NCBI GenBank assembly: GCA_964035545.1
Contig: OZ037769.1
Span: 15,687,133 to 15,747,132, forward strand
Direction: 5' to 3'
Source of the DNA: Bugula neritina
Lineage: Eukaryota; Bryozoa; Gymnolaemata; Cheilostomatida; Bugulidae
Length of the DNA stretch: 60,000 nucleotides
The notes beneath the pieces are model-generated. The model was not told where the DNA came from. It was given only the letters and a program-made list of their open reading frames with translations, and did no database searches. Position numbers and translations under genes: made by a program. This document shows, piece by piece, positions 24,101 through 41,870 of this stretch; position 1 is the stretch's first letter; each line of letters starts with the position of its first letter.

Positions 24101-25664
24101 TACAGTCACAGTGTATAGTATACACATTATACTCAGCGTAACACACAGTGTATAATATGCCGCAGGTATTTGTGGCGAGGGGAAATGTACCTGCAGAGAC
24201 GTACACCTTCTTCATGAATATTCTCGTCGGCACAATCAGGTGAGATATAAGCTCTCAGGACGTTGTTAGTTCTGCTGTTACTACGCCACAGTGCGCATAG
24301 AGTGATGACTTCGAATATTTAAATGGCATTTGTTGGTAAAAGCATTCCTCAACATTTTTAGTATAACATATATTCAATTTTTGGAGTTGTGCTATGAAAT
24401 CAAGTAAACCCTGATTCACTCCGAAGGCTATGTCATCGGACATCCTGTCTCTTGTATGTCAAGCAACATTTTAGCTTTAGTCTACTGACATGATATCTAT
24501 ATGTTTCTCTCTCAGCAGTCATTACTTTGTCTTAGCAAACTGTGTGCTACTCTCTTGTAGAGATGAGATTGCTGCCTGTGCTGAGAAGGCTTACGAGAAG
24601 ATCGCCTTTGCTGACGCAGCAAGAATGCTTTTCTTTGACTCCAACAAACCTATGAAGATCTTTGCGTCACAGGTACTAGTACTACTCACTAGTATTAGTA
24701 CTACTAACTAGTATTAGTACTACTCACTAGTATTAGTACTACTCACTAGTATTAGTACTACTCACTAGTATTAGTACTACTCACTAGTATTAGTACTACT
24801 CACTAGTATTAGTACTACTCACTAGTATTAGTACTACTCACTAGTATTAGTACTACTCACTAGTATTAGTACTACTCACTAGTATTAGTACTACTCACTA
24901 GTATTAGTACTACTCACTAGTATTAGTACTACTCACTAGTATTAGTACTACTCACTAGTATTAGTACTACTCACTAGTATTAGTACTACTCACTAGTATT
25001 AGTACTACTCACTAGTATTAGTATTACTAACTAGTATTAGTACTACTCACTAGTACTACTCACTAGTATCAGTACTACTCGCTAGTATTAGTACTACTCA
25101 CTAGTATTAGTATTACTAACTAGTATTAGTATGACTCACTAGTATTAGTACTACTCACTAGTATCAGTACTACTCACTAGTATCAGTATTACTCACTAGT
25201 ATTAGTATTACTAACTAGTATTAGTAATTATTAACTGGCTCAAAACCTCGCTTAAATCATTTCTAGTTATATTATATTCTCTGTAACTTAATATATAATG
25301 TAACTTGATATATAATATAATTTAATATATAATGTAACTTATTATATAATATAACTCAATAGTAAACTTTATAGATTTTCCAGTTTCACAATTTACTGTA
25401 ACAACTGAAATAGATTATGTAGAATATTTGGGCGTTTCAAGTGTCTAGTTTGAATCTTCTGCTGTAGATAACAAATTAATATCTAAAAGAGCACACGAAT
25501 AGCCTATAACTGTGTCTGCCTATTTTCAGAGAGGGTGGGTGGTTACACCAGACAACCACTTCATATTCAAGCAGAAAGATCACACTATCCTAGAGCCAAT
25601 CAACTCTGTAGACTTAGCTCAGCAGGCTATCAGCTACGCCAGAGAGCTGGAGATGATCATCTAA
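21127..25664 (+). CDS. PSMD8: 26S proteasome regulatory subunit RPN12 (PSMD8)
   Basis: Eight exons, all GT-AG: 21127-21234, 22034-22106, 22540-22642, 23245-23338, 23732-23830, 24166-24239, 24561-24672 and 25530-25664. They join in frame to 265 residues, close to the core length of animal RPN12. It is a lid subunit of the 19S regulatory particle that caps the 20S core and helps assemble the lid. Family landmarks in order: [45 protein letters not shown], then [19 protein letters not shown] and MEGSYNKVF, the CSN8/PSMD8 core with [34 protein letters not shown], and the C-terminal [11 protein letters not shown]. Introns 4, 5 and 7 contain three unrelated minisatellites. A poly(A) signal follows at 25758. 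A repeat copy ends about 70 bp upstream of the ATG. Confidence 0.97.
23339..23715. repeat. 28-bp palindromic minisatellite starting at the PSMD8 intron 4 donor
   Basis: About 14 units of agtaagtgtatatactacac plus ttacatat. Each unit is nearly its own reverse complement and each contains gtaagt. The first unit is the real 5' splice site of intron 4, so the array repeats the donor consensus about 14 times in the intron. Confidence 0.9.
23990..24135. repeat. 22-bp minisatellite in PSMD8 intron 5
   Basis: About six tandem units of cagtcacagtgtatagtata, ending roughly 30 bp before the exon 6 acceptor. Confidence 0.9.
24673..25230. repeat. 19-bp minisatellite filling most of PSMD8 intron 7
   Basis: Roughly 28 tandem units of tactactcactagtattag, highly homogeneous on the left and more variable (cagtactactcgc, gtattactaac) on the right. 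It begins immediately at the exon 7 donor (cag|gtacta). Confidence 0.92.
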
Positions 25665-25757
25665 TAGGTTATTACTTCATAATATCCAACTCTGATATAA
25701 CTAGTAAAGTATTATCTAATGTTGATAATTATTATTTACCTGTATTTTCCATTCATA

Positions 25758-25763
25758 AATAAA
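25758..25763 (+). promoter_or_regulatory. PSMD8 polyadenylation signal
   Basis: AATAAA lies 93 bases after the stop codon, in AT-rich sequence. It is the first canonical hexamer downstream. Confidence 0.6.
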
Positions 25764-25769
25764 TCTAAA

Positions 25770-26985
25770 TTATATTCTGCTGGTTGTTTTCAATTTAGTA
25801 TGAAAATATTGTTGAATAATTTGAAATAGACAAGTCCCATTTCTGTTATTACCATCAAAGTCGTTCATTGCTAGACTTGGTCCCCTAATTTACAAGCTAA
25901 ATAGAGATGTATTGGCCCTTTTAGGAATTGTCATACACTGCATGTGCACATTACTGGAATAGTAGGTTGAACGAAGTGTGTGGGTGTTGATGAAAAAATA
26001 TGCTGTAATTTGTGTCTCGATTTATCAGTTTTATTTTCTGAGTACTTTTGAGAAAATGTTTATTTTCGAGAAGACAACTCTATTATTGTAAGACTATCGG
26101 TGATCAAGGGTCAAAGGTGAAACTTGCTTGAAAGCCGATCACTCATTATTTTGCAAGTAGTTTAGATTCTGCAGGGAGTTCCCTGCATACTTACTCATGT
26201 GTGAGAACAACTCCTAGTATAGCCAAATATTCTGTGAGCCAAAGCCCTCAGTGCACATGCATCTGTTTAGAATATAAATATTCGAGTAAATTAACTCAAT
26301 AAAAATTTCTGATGGTGTATTGAAAATAAAATATTTGTGTTAATATAGAGTCATTGATCCTCTGCTTTACAATGTATAAAATGTTGTTGAATGAATAGTG
26401 TTGAATAGAGAAGTGTAACAAAAGCCACTCTTATAGGCAGTTAATGCCTCGTGTTGTTATAGCTGTTAATTGTGCAGTTATGCATTCCTAATGATTTCAC
26501 TAATATTTTACTATACCGGCACTCTGATTACAAACCTACTAGTCTTTGGATTGTGGTTAACTTCAACTAGAGGGCAGGTGAGTGATTTATATATATTTAG
26601 ATATTTTAAGAACTTTGTCCTTTAATATTTGATATTTTAATATATATGAACATGACCTAGTTTTTCTATTTCTTTTCACTAATCTTATTTGATTGACAAT
26701 TAAAACTCTGCGCTTCACCCAACATTCTAGTTACACTAAGGTCTGAGCTACTTAATTTTCAAGTTACCCTTTTTCTTACTTGTATACTTCTACATTTTCT
26801 ATGAAATTTACACCTACCGAGTGGTTGTTTGAACATATTAAGGTGAAGGAAAATGAAGTTGCTTCAAATTGTCATATATTTTTAATACTTTCCATACTTA
26901 CCACGCATAACCACACTGAATGTCTTCTCTCACATTAGTGTGGTGTAAACTTTTCTATGGCCGACATTTTTCGTTTACACCACAG
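25770..26985. other. intergenic region with probable 5' exon of the TRIM-NHL gene
   Basis: No coding sequence recognised. A strong donor, gggcag|gtgagt at 26578, together with the acceptor ttacaccacag ending at 26985, suggests a non-coding first exon ending at 26577 and a ~408-bp 5' UTR intron. The start of that exon is unknown. Confidence 0.5.
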
Positions 26986-26990
26986 ATGAA

Positions 26991-32613
<5,623 letters not shown>

Positions 32614-32735
32614 ATGGAACCACTATGACTTTCTGTAGCCTTAGCCTGTAGACCTAGAATAAATAGAATTTGTGTGGGTGTTAGCTACATGCACCTAATT
32701 TTTTTTATATAAGGCTAGCAGTGTATGACAGGCAC

Positions 32736-33912
32736 CAGGGTTGGGGTAATTGTAATTTGTAATTGTAATTGGTTGTAATTAATTACATTTTTTCAAGTAA
32801 TTGAATGTAATTTGTAATTGATGTAAAAAAATGTAATTGTAATCGTAATTGTAATTAATTACATTGCTAATGTAATTGAATTTTACAATTACTTTATAAT
32901 TACATGTCAATTACTTCAAACTTCTAAATCTTGAAAAAATCATTCTTTTCCTACCATATCTACTGTTAAATAACAAGTTCAGATTAAGTCAATATAGTAT
33001 AGGGTCATTCCATGCTAACTCACCACATGGCCGGTGCCTTTGTGTCTCAGAAATTGTTCATATTTACACCAAATAGGCCTACATATGTCCTGAGTACTCT
33101 TCTTAAATATTTTTGACCTGACAAGAAAATTTTTTGAAGAATGACTACATTTGTGGACAAAGGTTGGGAAAAACTTTAAGGAAAATTGGTGATTTCTACT
33201 TTTAGAGCAATTTATAAATGTCTATATCTCAATCACTTTTCTAGACTGAGTCTTAAAACTTGCTGTGCGATTTGATAATACCTTTCAACTTGCACTAGTA
33301 GCAACACGGGAAAATTTTTGTAAATTTTGAAAAATTTTTAAATATTCCCCACATCAATTTTTAAGGCTCAGTCTAAAAAAATGGTTGAGATATAGACATT
33401 TATAAGTTGGTCTAAAAGTAGAAATCACAAATTTTCCTCAAAAGTTTTCCCAACCTTTGTCCGCAAATGTAGTAATTTCTCAAAAAGTTTTTGTGTCATG
33501 TCAGAAATATTCACTAATAGTACACCGGACATGTGTAAGTATAAGCAAAATCTGAGAAGCAAAGGCGTGGGACCCCTTAAAATTTGGTTGATTTGACATG
33601 GATTGACCCTATAGTGTCACTATTGGGAACAAAGGAGGTTCACCACTGTCAACATTGCCCCTGGTAGTTGGACCCTAGAAGTGACATTGTTTAACTTCTA
33701 GTTATCCCTTGTGAGAACAAAAGTAATTGTAATTGTAATTAATTACATTACCATGTAATTGTAATTGTAATTAATTACATTACCATGTAATTGTAATTGT
33801 AATTAATTACATTACCTTTTAACTGTAATTATAATTGTAATTGTAATTGACAAATCTTCATGTAATTGTAATTGTAATTAATTACATTTACATGTAATTG
33901 ACCCCAACCCTG
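32736..33912. mobile_element. non-autonomous hAT-like element with 8-bp target-site duplication
   Basis: Termini are CAGGGTTGGGGT...ACCCCAACCCTG, flanked by the 8-bp direct repeat acaggcac at 32728-32735 and 33913-33920. Eight-bp duplications and CAGGG termini are characteristic of the hAT superfamily. Subterminal regions on both sides consist of taattgtaattgtaattaat-type repeats. There is no transposase. Its middle is interrupted by a second element (33002-33609); without that insert it would be about 570 bp. Confidence 0.88.
33002..33609. mobile_element. foldback MITE nested in the hAT-like element, TATA duplication
   Basis: A 608-bp near-palindrome with termini GGGTCATTCCATG and, at the other end, CATGGATTGACCC, flanked by TATA on both sides (32998-33001 and 33610-33613). 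Arms match internally: caaaggttgggaaaa against ttttcccaacctttg, and tatagacatttata against tataaatgtctata. It entered the hAT-like element after that element had inserted. It shares GGGTC ends and a 4-bp TA-rich duplication with the MITE at 19245. Confidence 0.85.
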
Positions 33913-34604
33913 ACAGGCACTACATTAATTTTTTTGACACGGTTTCCATTAAACTGTAATTAATGCAAGCTTACAACCAGGAATAATTTATTGTTTTCGT
34001 GATATTCCAAGGACTTCTAAATTATCAATTAAGTCTGATGGAATTCCAGAGTTGCATACATTTAATAAAGAGAACACAACTCTTGCTATATAACTTGTTT
34101 GTCTCGGTTAATATAATGGGTTGCTTGTTACTACATTATGTTTTTTATGTTGTTTATGGTATATAATAAAATATCATGATTAACTTATCATTGCGATTCA
34201 TACATTTGTCTTGATAAAAAATTATATTGGATATGTTTTTTCAATTTCCATTACAAAAGCTTTACAATACTGTATATAAGTTTTCTGTAAAGAGTCTTCT
34301 TGATTTAAGAATTGCAAATTGCTGCCTGTTTATTAATGCAGGCGTATTTCTACTTACGATATAAGAGCATTATTGTTACGTATTTATTTATTTGGAAAAA
34401 ATTGCCAATTGAAAACCTAGTTTTTTGTTTTTTTATTCATATACTCAGAGTTGTCCTCTTATAACAAGTGGCTCGAAATATCACGTGATCTTTTGCCAAT
34501 AAGTAAAAGCTAGGTAGTTCGCGAGAAAGACGAGTTCTTTTTCCTAAAATTCTAGAAAAGCTATTAAATTTTTGAAACCTAATCTTTTAGTGTAACATAC
34601 TAGA

Positions 34605-37304
34605 ATGGCAGAGGTGAGTTATATAACTGCTTGTTTTTTCCTGTATAAAATACTTCATCGACAAAAATGATACTTCTGCCGCAACATAAAGTTATTAGAC
34701 ATCTGAGATTGAATTTTATGAGTGAGCGAAGTGTCACTCACACTCACTGTGAGTGTCACTGTCAGACTCGGTAGTCATTGTGATACTAATAATCATATCA
34801 CAATCATTGTTAATTGTGAACTTTGACTGATTCAGTATTAGTTTGAACAGTAAGTTAGTCACCGTCAGTAAGCAGCTAAGGTACTGATCACATTGACTCA
34901 GTAAGTGCAACACTTTAATTTTCTGTTAAAGTGAAAATCAAATTGGCTGTATTTCAACATTGGAAATGAAATTTAATTTTATGGACAGTGTCAAGTGTAA
35001 GAGTAAGTTTAGCAGCATAAGTATTGCTATCAATCTATCTAATCTAAAAGTAAAACTAGAAGTATATCTGTGAAACTGAATGTGTTGAAGTTGAACTATC
35101 GGTATGAGTATGAGTATCACTAAATGTAAAATACCATGACTGCCACTGTTATTAGGCGCAACAGCTGCAGTGATAATGGTTATGTTAAGTTGGTAAATAC
35201 TTAGCCTGGTGTTCACAAATTCATTATTTCAATGTATTTGTTATTTTTTTATATTGAATTGTTGTTTTGTATTTTCAAACAGCAATTAACGATTGCTTTA
35301 TCAGTAATTTAATAGTGATCGTGATTTGCAGTGTAAAATTTAAATTTCGTTTGCTCTGTAGTGATGTAAATGAATTGTAGTCCTCTGTCAATGGCCTCTT
35401 ACTTGTTCTATAACCATTTCAGCTTGAACCAGAACACTTGAGAAAGGTATTCATCGGTGGCTTGCCTCCTGCTACCACTGATGACTCCATGAGAGATTAT
35501 TTCTCCAAATATGGAAAAATTGTAGATTGCGTCGTCATGAAAGATAGTCAAACCAGAAGGTAGTCGAATACTCATTCTAGAAAATACCTCTTTAATAAAC
35601 AGTTGTTCCATACAGAATTACTGATGGTTGTTATGCTCACTTAGCAAGGATAAATGGGTGTTTTAGATCAAGAGGTTTTGGCTTTGTCGCGTTTGACCAC
35701 TCCTCTTGCGTTGATGAGTTGCAGAGTGATCGACCACATATACTAGACGGCAAGGAAGTTGACACCAAACGGGTTGTACCAAAGGTACTTAAATCTCAAG
35801 TCTGCGTCTTGCTTTTTCCTGATAGTAGTTGTGTTTCCTTGATGTCTGCGATGATGAAGTTTTTGTGAATATAGAGTGGAGGAGGCGGCGGCGGCGGTGG
35901 AGCCAGAACTGACCGGGAGCAGAAAGTGAACAAAGTCTTCCTGGGAGGTCTGAGAGATGAGATCACAGACGAGGACATCCGACAATTCTTTGGTCAGTTT
36001 GGTATTGTGGAGAAGGTGGAGACGTTCATGGACCGGGAGAGGAACAAGAGAAAGGGATTCGCGTTTATAACCTTCCAGGACTTTGACTCCGTGGACAAGT
36101 GTGTCTGTGAGTGGACAGTTACTTTGTGTCTGACAATCTGATAATTCTATAAAGTTTTGTAGCACCTTTTATTCGTATTCAAAAGAGTGTAAATGTCTCT
36201 GTGTAGTGTGACTATGTGTAGCAACTGTGTACTTGTTGGGTGTAGTGCAAGCGCAAACCACTCCTGATGGGAAACTCAACTTGCAAGGGTTCAAAGTTGA
36301 AGTGAAGAAGGCTAAGAGTCAAGACGAGATGAGAGGATTCAACCGTGGCGGTGGCGGAATGGGCCGCGGAGGAGGTGGTGGTGGTAGAGGAGGGTAGGTG
36401 CTGTTTGCTCTCTGTAAGATGATTGTGTGTACATCATGTGCTGGGATATGTCAGTAAGTATTGTGTATACTATATATATTGCCGGGTTGTAGGTTCAACA
36501 GCCGAGGAGGTGGTGGTGGTTATGGTGACTACGGCAACCAGTATAATCAAGGTGGGGAACTTCACAGTAACTATTCTAAAACAGTTACTCGCCACTCGGA
36601 AGGTTGTATGATTAATAAACTCTCTCCTGTGTATCTTGCCTCACTCCTTGAAGAGTGTCTGGACGGTGACACCGGTTCTCTGTGCTTGTAGGCGGCTACC
36701 AGGGGGGCTACAACAATCAAGGTGGTGGATACAGCAATCAAGGAGGGGGATACAATGGTGGATATAATAATCAAGGGGGTGGACAAGGGGACTATGATGG
36801 GGGTTATAATAACAGTGAGTAGTAGAGTGTATATTCACTTCTGGGTGTTGTATGATACAGTAACTGTAGAGTGTATATTCACTACAGGGTGTTGTATGAT
36901 ACAGTAACTGAAATGTAATTTGTAATGCAATATAAGTCTAGACTACAGACTTGACTATACCATTGATGTGTGCTTACTTGTTAGGTGGCAACTGGGGAGG
37001 ACAGAGCCAAGGATGGGGAAGTGGTGGTGGTGGCGGCGGTGGCTACCAGAACAATGGCTTTGGTGGTGGATATGGCAACAACTCCGGGGGCGGGGGACCC
37101 ATGAGGGGTGGATACAACAAGGGTGGAAACAGGCCTGGCCCCTACAGTGGAGGTGGTGGAGGTAAGTTCTGCTAGTTCAGGAGCAAAATCAGACACTAAA
37201 ATATTAAACAGATTTTAAGTTGGTTGGTTTATACTGATTAACATTACATCTATCTTGCAGCTTGCTAAGTAAGTGTGTGTATTTCAGGTAACTGGAGGAA
37301 CTAA
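34605..37304 (+). CDS. hnRNP A/B-type RNA-binding protein
   Basis: Nine exons: 34605-34613, 35423-35559, 35667-35784, 35875-36106, 36246-36393, 36493-36551, 36692-36814, 36985-37161 and 37288-37304. They give about 339 residues. The layout is that of hnRNP A1/A2B1: RRM1 (RNP2 KVFIGGL, RNP1 RGFGFVAF), a linker with a Gly run, RRM2 (KVFLGGL and KGFAFITF), then a Gly/Tyr/Asn-rich low-complexity tail ([14 protein letters not shown]) ending in NWRN. Such proteins bind nascent RNA in the nucleus, shape splicing and export, and phase-separate through the tail. Exon 6 has two phase-compatible donors (after 36551 or 36566), the longer adding five residues. Reading through the exon 8 donor adds KFC then a stop. 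Exon 1 codes only for MAE. All introns are GT-AG. Confidence 0.93.
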
Positions 37305-37978
37305 TCTTGATTCAGTGACACACCTACGCTCTGTTCTACATGGTAAGTTGTTACTTAACTTACTATTTCAAGTAGTTTGCATACATCTAGTGTATTCATA
37401 TATAATGGTTACATGTTTCAGTTGTTCATGTAGCTGTAGTGAATAAAATGTATGTATATTGCAATTGTTATAGGTACTATCTACATTCGCTCTCTCTCTC
37501 AACTGATATATGTTAGGATAGACCTAGATATCAACTGAGTAGCTGTAAGACTAGTCCCGGTACATAGCTACCGCTAGTACACACTAGTACAGAGGTTGTG
37601 TGCGGTGTAGGATTAGCTAAGGTCTCTCAACAGCGTATGCACAGCTAGTACAACCGTAGACATAGAAGATATTGTATACACAGCCAGGGCTAACCAGCCC
37701 TCTAAACTCTAACCTGTATTAGTGAGGTAGAGAGAAAGTAACTTGTATAGAACGCTATGCAGTAGGTATTGTCGTCTTGTACATACGTAACCAAGTATTC
37801 TAATGATTTCGACTAGCCCTCGTTCCATCCGACCCTTATTATGCCTTCTTTATTTTAATTTCTCTCTTTGTAAATACTCTTGAATACTTTGAAAATGTTC
37901 ATGTTGAATGTTAGTCATAAGCAGTTTTATTTCCTAATGCACTCTTGTATCAGTTCATGCTTGATGTATCTTTACTTC

Positions 37979-37984
37979 AAATAA
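37979..37984 (+). promoter_or_regulatory. hnRNP polyadenylation signal (candidate)
   Basis: AATAAA in AT-rich sequence about 675 bp after the stop codon. A donor-like atg|gtaagt at 37342 suggests an additional 3' UTR intron, which would make the transcript subject to splicing-dependent control. Confidence 0.45.
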
Positions 37985-38767
37985 AGTAACTTGCTCTTTG
38001 AATTCCTACATTTTATACATTGTATTTTTATGCTAAAAATAATGGATTCTCTTTTTCACACATGAATGTAACTTTATTTCAGAGTTGATAGAACATAAGA
38101 GTTTCTACTAATATCTAAGTTTGTCATAATAAAGATGTTAAATTGATATTCTCATCTCTAGCACCTAGCTAGGTTCTGCTAACCGTCTAGAGACTGCAGT
38201 TGTAACTGGCAGTAGATCTACAGCAGCTGGTAGCCATTAGCCTGAGCAGTGTTTTAAAAGTGTAGGACACACTAGAGTGTTGGCCTATTAAACCACGATT
38301 GTTGGTAGGAAAGAGAATAAGATAGGGAGGTACCTAGTTCGTTAGGAGAGTACCTAGTTCATGTAGTAGTTGCTAGGCAGATTAAGGTGAGCAAGTATCA
38401 TCTCAACTTTTTCCATCTTTAAAAATGTTGCGATTGAGTAAAAGAATTTATATGCATACACGTGCTATTGGACCCAGTATATTGACTGGTGTTATTGCAA
38501 GCATAAACGGTTGGTTCTAAATTGAGAAAATTGGTTGTCTTTCTAAGTTACTTTCTCATTTAAAATTCATTTTTGCCAACTTGATGCAATTATGTTTATG
38601 TTTTCACCTCATTTGGAAAATTTATTATGTCTATTTTGATTATTTAGGTAGATGACCTTGTACTGAATAAGCACTATGACTTTATGAAAATTTTGTATCA
38701 AAGATGGAAGCTTTCTAAAAGGTAGGTTATTGCAAAAGTTAATTTTTGACAGTAGCAAATTGGCGGG
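37985..38767. other. intergenic sequence between convergent genes
   Basis: No gene or defined repeat seen. It separates the hnRNP 3' end from the 3' end of the minus-strand aminotransferase gene. Confidence 0.5.
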
Positions 38768-41700
38768 CTAATCGAGTGAGTAGCGTTTCTTAGAATGATG
38801 ATCGTGCTTGCTCTTGGTGTGTTTATGTTTACTGTGTTTGTGTTTGATTTCACCATCAGTGTGGCGTCGTGATTTATGATTACCAACATTGTCCTGAGAA
38901 TCAGTAGGTCTGTCCTTGTCATGGTTCCCGTGGTGGTGATGTGTGTGATGGTGATGTGCGTGTGCACTTCCTCTGTGCTCATGATGAGAACCACTTTGCT
39001 TGGAGTGTACGCTATGCCGACCTCCACTTTTTGTGTGATGGGGACTGCCTGGTCTTCTTTTGCTATGCTTACTTCTCACACTCGATATCGGTGCCTCCAA
39101 CTTCTTGTGATCTTTGCTTTCTGAGGGCTCGTAATCTGAAATGAAAGAGAATTAAAAGACTTAGACTTTCAAGGATATAACCACTGAACCACAGATAGTA
39201 TTATTGCGTTGTATCCATGGTGTAGGACATATCTACATGTATCAAAGACTCACGTATACTTTTGTTGCTGCTAATTTGATTCACCCAATCAGCTACTCTG
39301 TCAGGCACATGGATTGTAGGAGTTTCAGGTATGTGTTCGTTTTTAGAAGCAACATCCTTTGGCGAATGGGACTCATACATGGGCCTAACAGCTTCATTTG
39401 CTCCTGGTAAAGTATCTTTTTGTTCCACTTGTGGATATTTGTGCGCAGTCAACGAGTTCGCATTAAACGGTCCGCTGTGCATACGTGGCTTGATTGGTAT
39501 GGAATTCACTTTCATCATAGCCAGAGATTTTGTTGTCTGACTATTGAGAGACAGCATGGCATGCTGAGGCTCAAGCCACCAGACATATGGCATCAGGTTC
39601 GCTGGAAGATACTCTTTCATGGTGACTTCATCAAAAGGATATAGCTCTCGTCCCGTTCTTTCTGCGTTTTCAAGTATATCTTTGGCATTGCTCATCAATT
39701 GGCTGTAACTTTGTATCTTTTTTGGCTCGCTTCTGGGATTAATGTTACCTTTAACAACCATATGGAAAGTATTTCCATAGTTGTAGGTGATGTCTTCTAA
39801 TGTCATCAGCTTATAAACATTCTTGTCTCTTCTATGCATCCAGCTGCCATGTTCAACATCGTATGCATACTGTGGCAGCAATTTCCAACCTTCATTTGCT
39901 ACTATATTCACTGCTGACAATATGTACTCCACCTCCTCATCTGGCATGAAGTATGCAAGGTTTAATCGAGTGAACCCCGGTTTCATTATTCCTAGAGAAT
40001 GGGCTTTGGATAGAGCTTTGTCCATTCTCTGAGACTGTCCATCATCCGTGCTTATGATAGTTCCTCTCCTAGCGCTAGCGTCCATAAAGGCCATAATTCC
40101 TGTAAAGAATCGATATACAGATCAGATTTGCCAATCTTTTGCTCATCAATTTACATTAATATTTGATATTGTTACTTTTAGTTTTTATTTACAGTGTATC
40201 TATGTTGGCCATATCTGTTATATATACGCTATATGTATATTTTTATATATAATATAGTCAGACCTAAACCACATTTGCACCTAATAAATTTCTGATTGGT
40301 GATCATAATAGAAACTGGCACCGTTTTCTTTTCTGATAAGCCTGTATTAAATTTACTCAATTGTTGAGTTATTGATGTCTAAAATTTATATAAATTATAG
40401 GTTTTTGTGGAACATAGTTAACATTGAAGTTACTTACCTTCCGCCACTTCGTCAGCTATGCCAAGGAGGTCTTGTGCATAAGGTCCAGCACATGCACAAC
40501 CTCCGCGTGCTTGTATTCCGAATAAATCACTCAGCAGAAGAGCTATAAAGTTATGATGAACCAATTTCTTTGTTGCCGGATGTCTCACAGCAAATGACAA
40601 AATTGGTACGCGTGGTGATGTTTTACTGCCCAGCAAAATAATGTTAGGGTTGCCATGTAGCTGGTTGATACCTTTCCTTGCCAGATATCTCTCTCTTCTC
40701 TCTATATTATCAATTCCTATTGAGGACTTCAACTGAAATACCAAACCGGCTCTAATAGCTTCAATGATGCCAGGTGTACCTCCTTCTTCCCGAGCTTCGA
40801 TCTCTTTAGAGTAACTGTATTTCTTCTTGCTGACAAACAGAACTGTCCCACCACCTGTACCATGAGGTACTTCATTGGTAAATAACCTTTTCTTAGCTAT
40901 AAGAACACCAGGTGAACCAGGACCACCAACAAATTTATGTGGAGAACAGAAAAGTCCATCTTTATAGGCAGATGTGTCTGTTGAGTCTTCAAGTGAAGGG
41001 TTCATATCCATCTGCAGGTATGGGGCTCCGGCAGCATAATCCCAGAATGCCAAGCATCCATATCTGTGCAACAGTTTGGTAACTTCAATAGTGTCCACCA
41101 ACAAACCAGTCACATTGCTGCAGGCGCTAAAAGTTCCAACCTTGAAACATCAAATGCATGTAAAATTTAAATGCACAATTACAAGTTATAAATGCTTTTA
41201 ATTACTAGTTTGCAGTTGAAGACAATTAATTCAACTCTACCTTCATTTTCCATGAACCAGACGAGTGCTCTTCTAAAACAGTTTCCAAATGTTCTAAATT
41301 GACTTGACCCTTTCTGTCTTCTTCTATTCTCACAAGTTTCGCCCCCGTTTCTTTCCATGGTAGAATATTAGAATGATGTTCATAGGGGCCTAGGAACACC
41401 ACTGCAGATTTTCCTACTGAAGCATCACCAAGTCCCAACACACCAATCAGCTTGTGTATAGCTGATGTTGCACCACTTCCACAGAAAATAACGGCATCGT
41501 CTGCATTTGCATTGCAGCATTTCCGGATAATATTTTTCGCATCTTCTCGAAACTGGCTGGTTTGCATAGATGCAAAAGAAGTAGAAGTGTGTGTGTTGCC
41601 ATAGTACCCTAATACATATTTGGATATGTAGTTCTCTATCATATACAAGCTTCTCCCAGATGCTGTGTAATCAGCGTATGTCATTCGTTTATTTCCATAA

Positions 41701-41870
41701 GGACTCTGCACCATAGCATGACTACCGACAAGGTTCTCGTGGACATATTTCATCCCATCGGTAAACCCAGATTTAGATACGCCTTTGCCATTTTTTTCAT
41801 TTTCTTTTTTCTTGCTGTGAATTGTGGGAAAGAGATGAGGCATGCCTGCATACCAAGATTTAATTTTCAC
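38768..41870 (-). CDS. class V aminotransferase-like (cysteine-desulfurase fold) protein with His-rich tail, intact copy
   Basis: Four minus-strand exons: 41241-41870, 40438-41140, 39254-40099 and 38768-39135, all GT-AG and in phase, about 848 residues from the first Met used here. Residues 1-450 are a PLP-dependent class V aminotransferase domain: YADYTASGRSL near the N-terminus, FCGSGATSAIHKL, LGPYEHHSN, the PLP-nitrogen Asp in FWDYAAGAPY (about 244), the Schiff-base Lys in SPHKFVGGPGSPG (about 279) and GGCACAGPY with a Cys in the usual desulfurase-loop region. Residues 450-725 form an extension unlike known enzymes to me. The last exon is basic and extremely His-rich (HAHHHHTHHHHGNH), perhaps metal binding. 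Substrate unknown. The true start may lie in an upstream exon: cacaattcacag at 41824-41813 is a good acceptor inside the current first exon. Confidence 0.85.
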
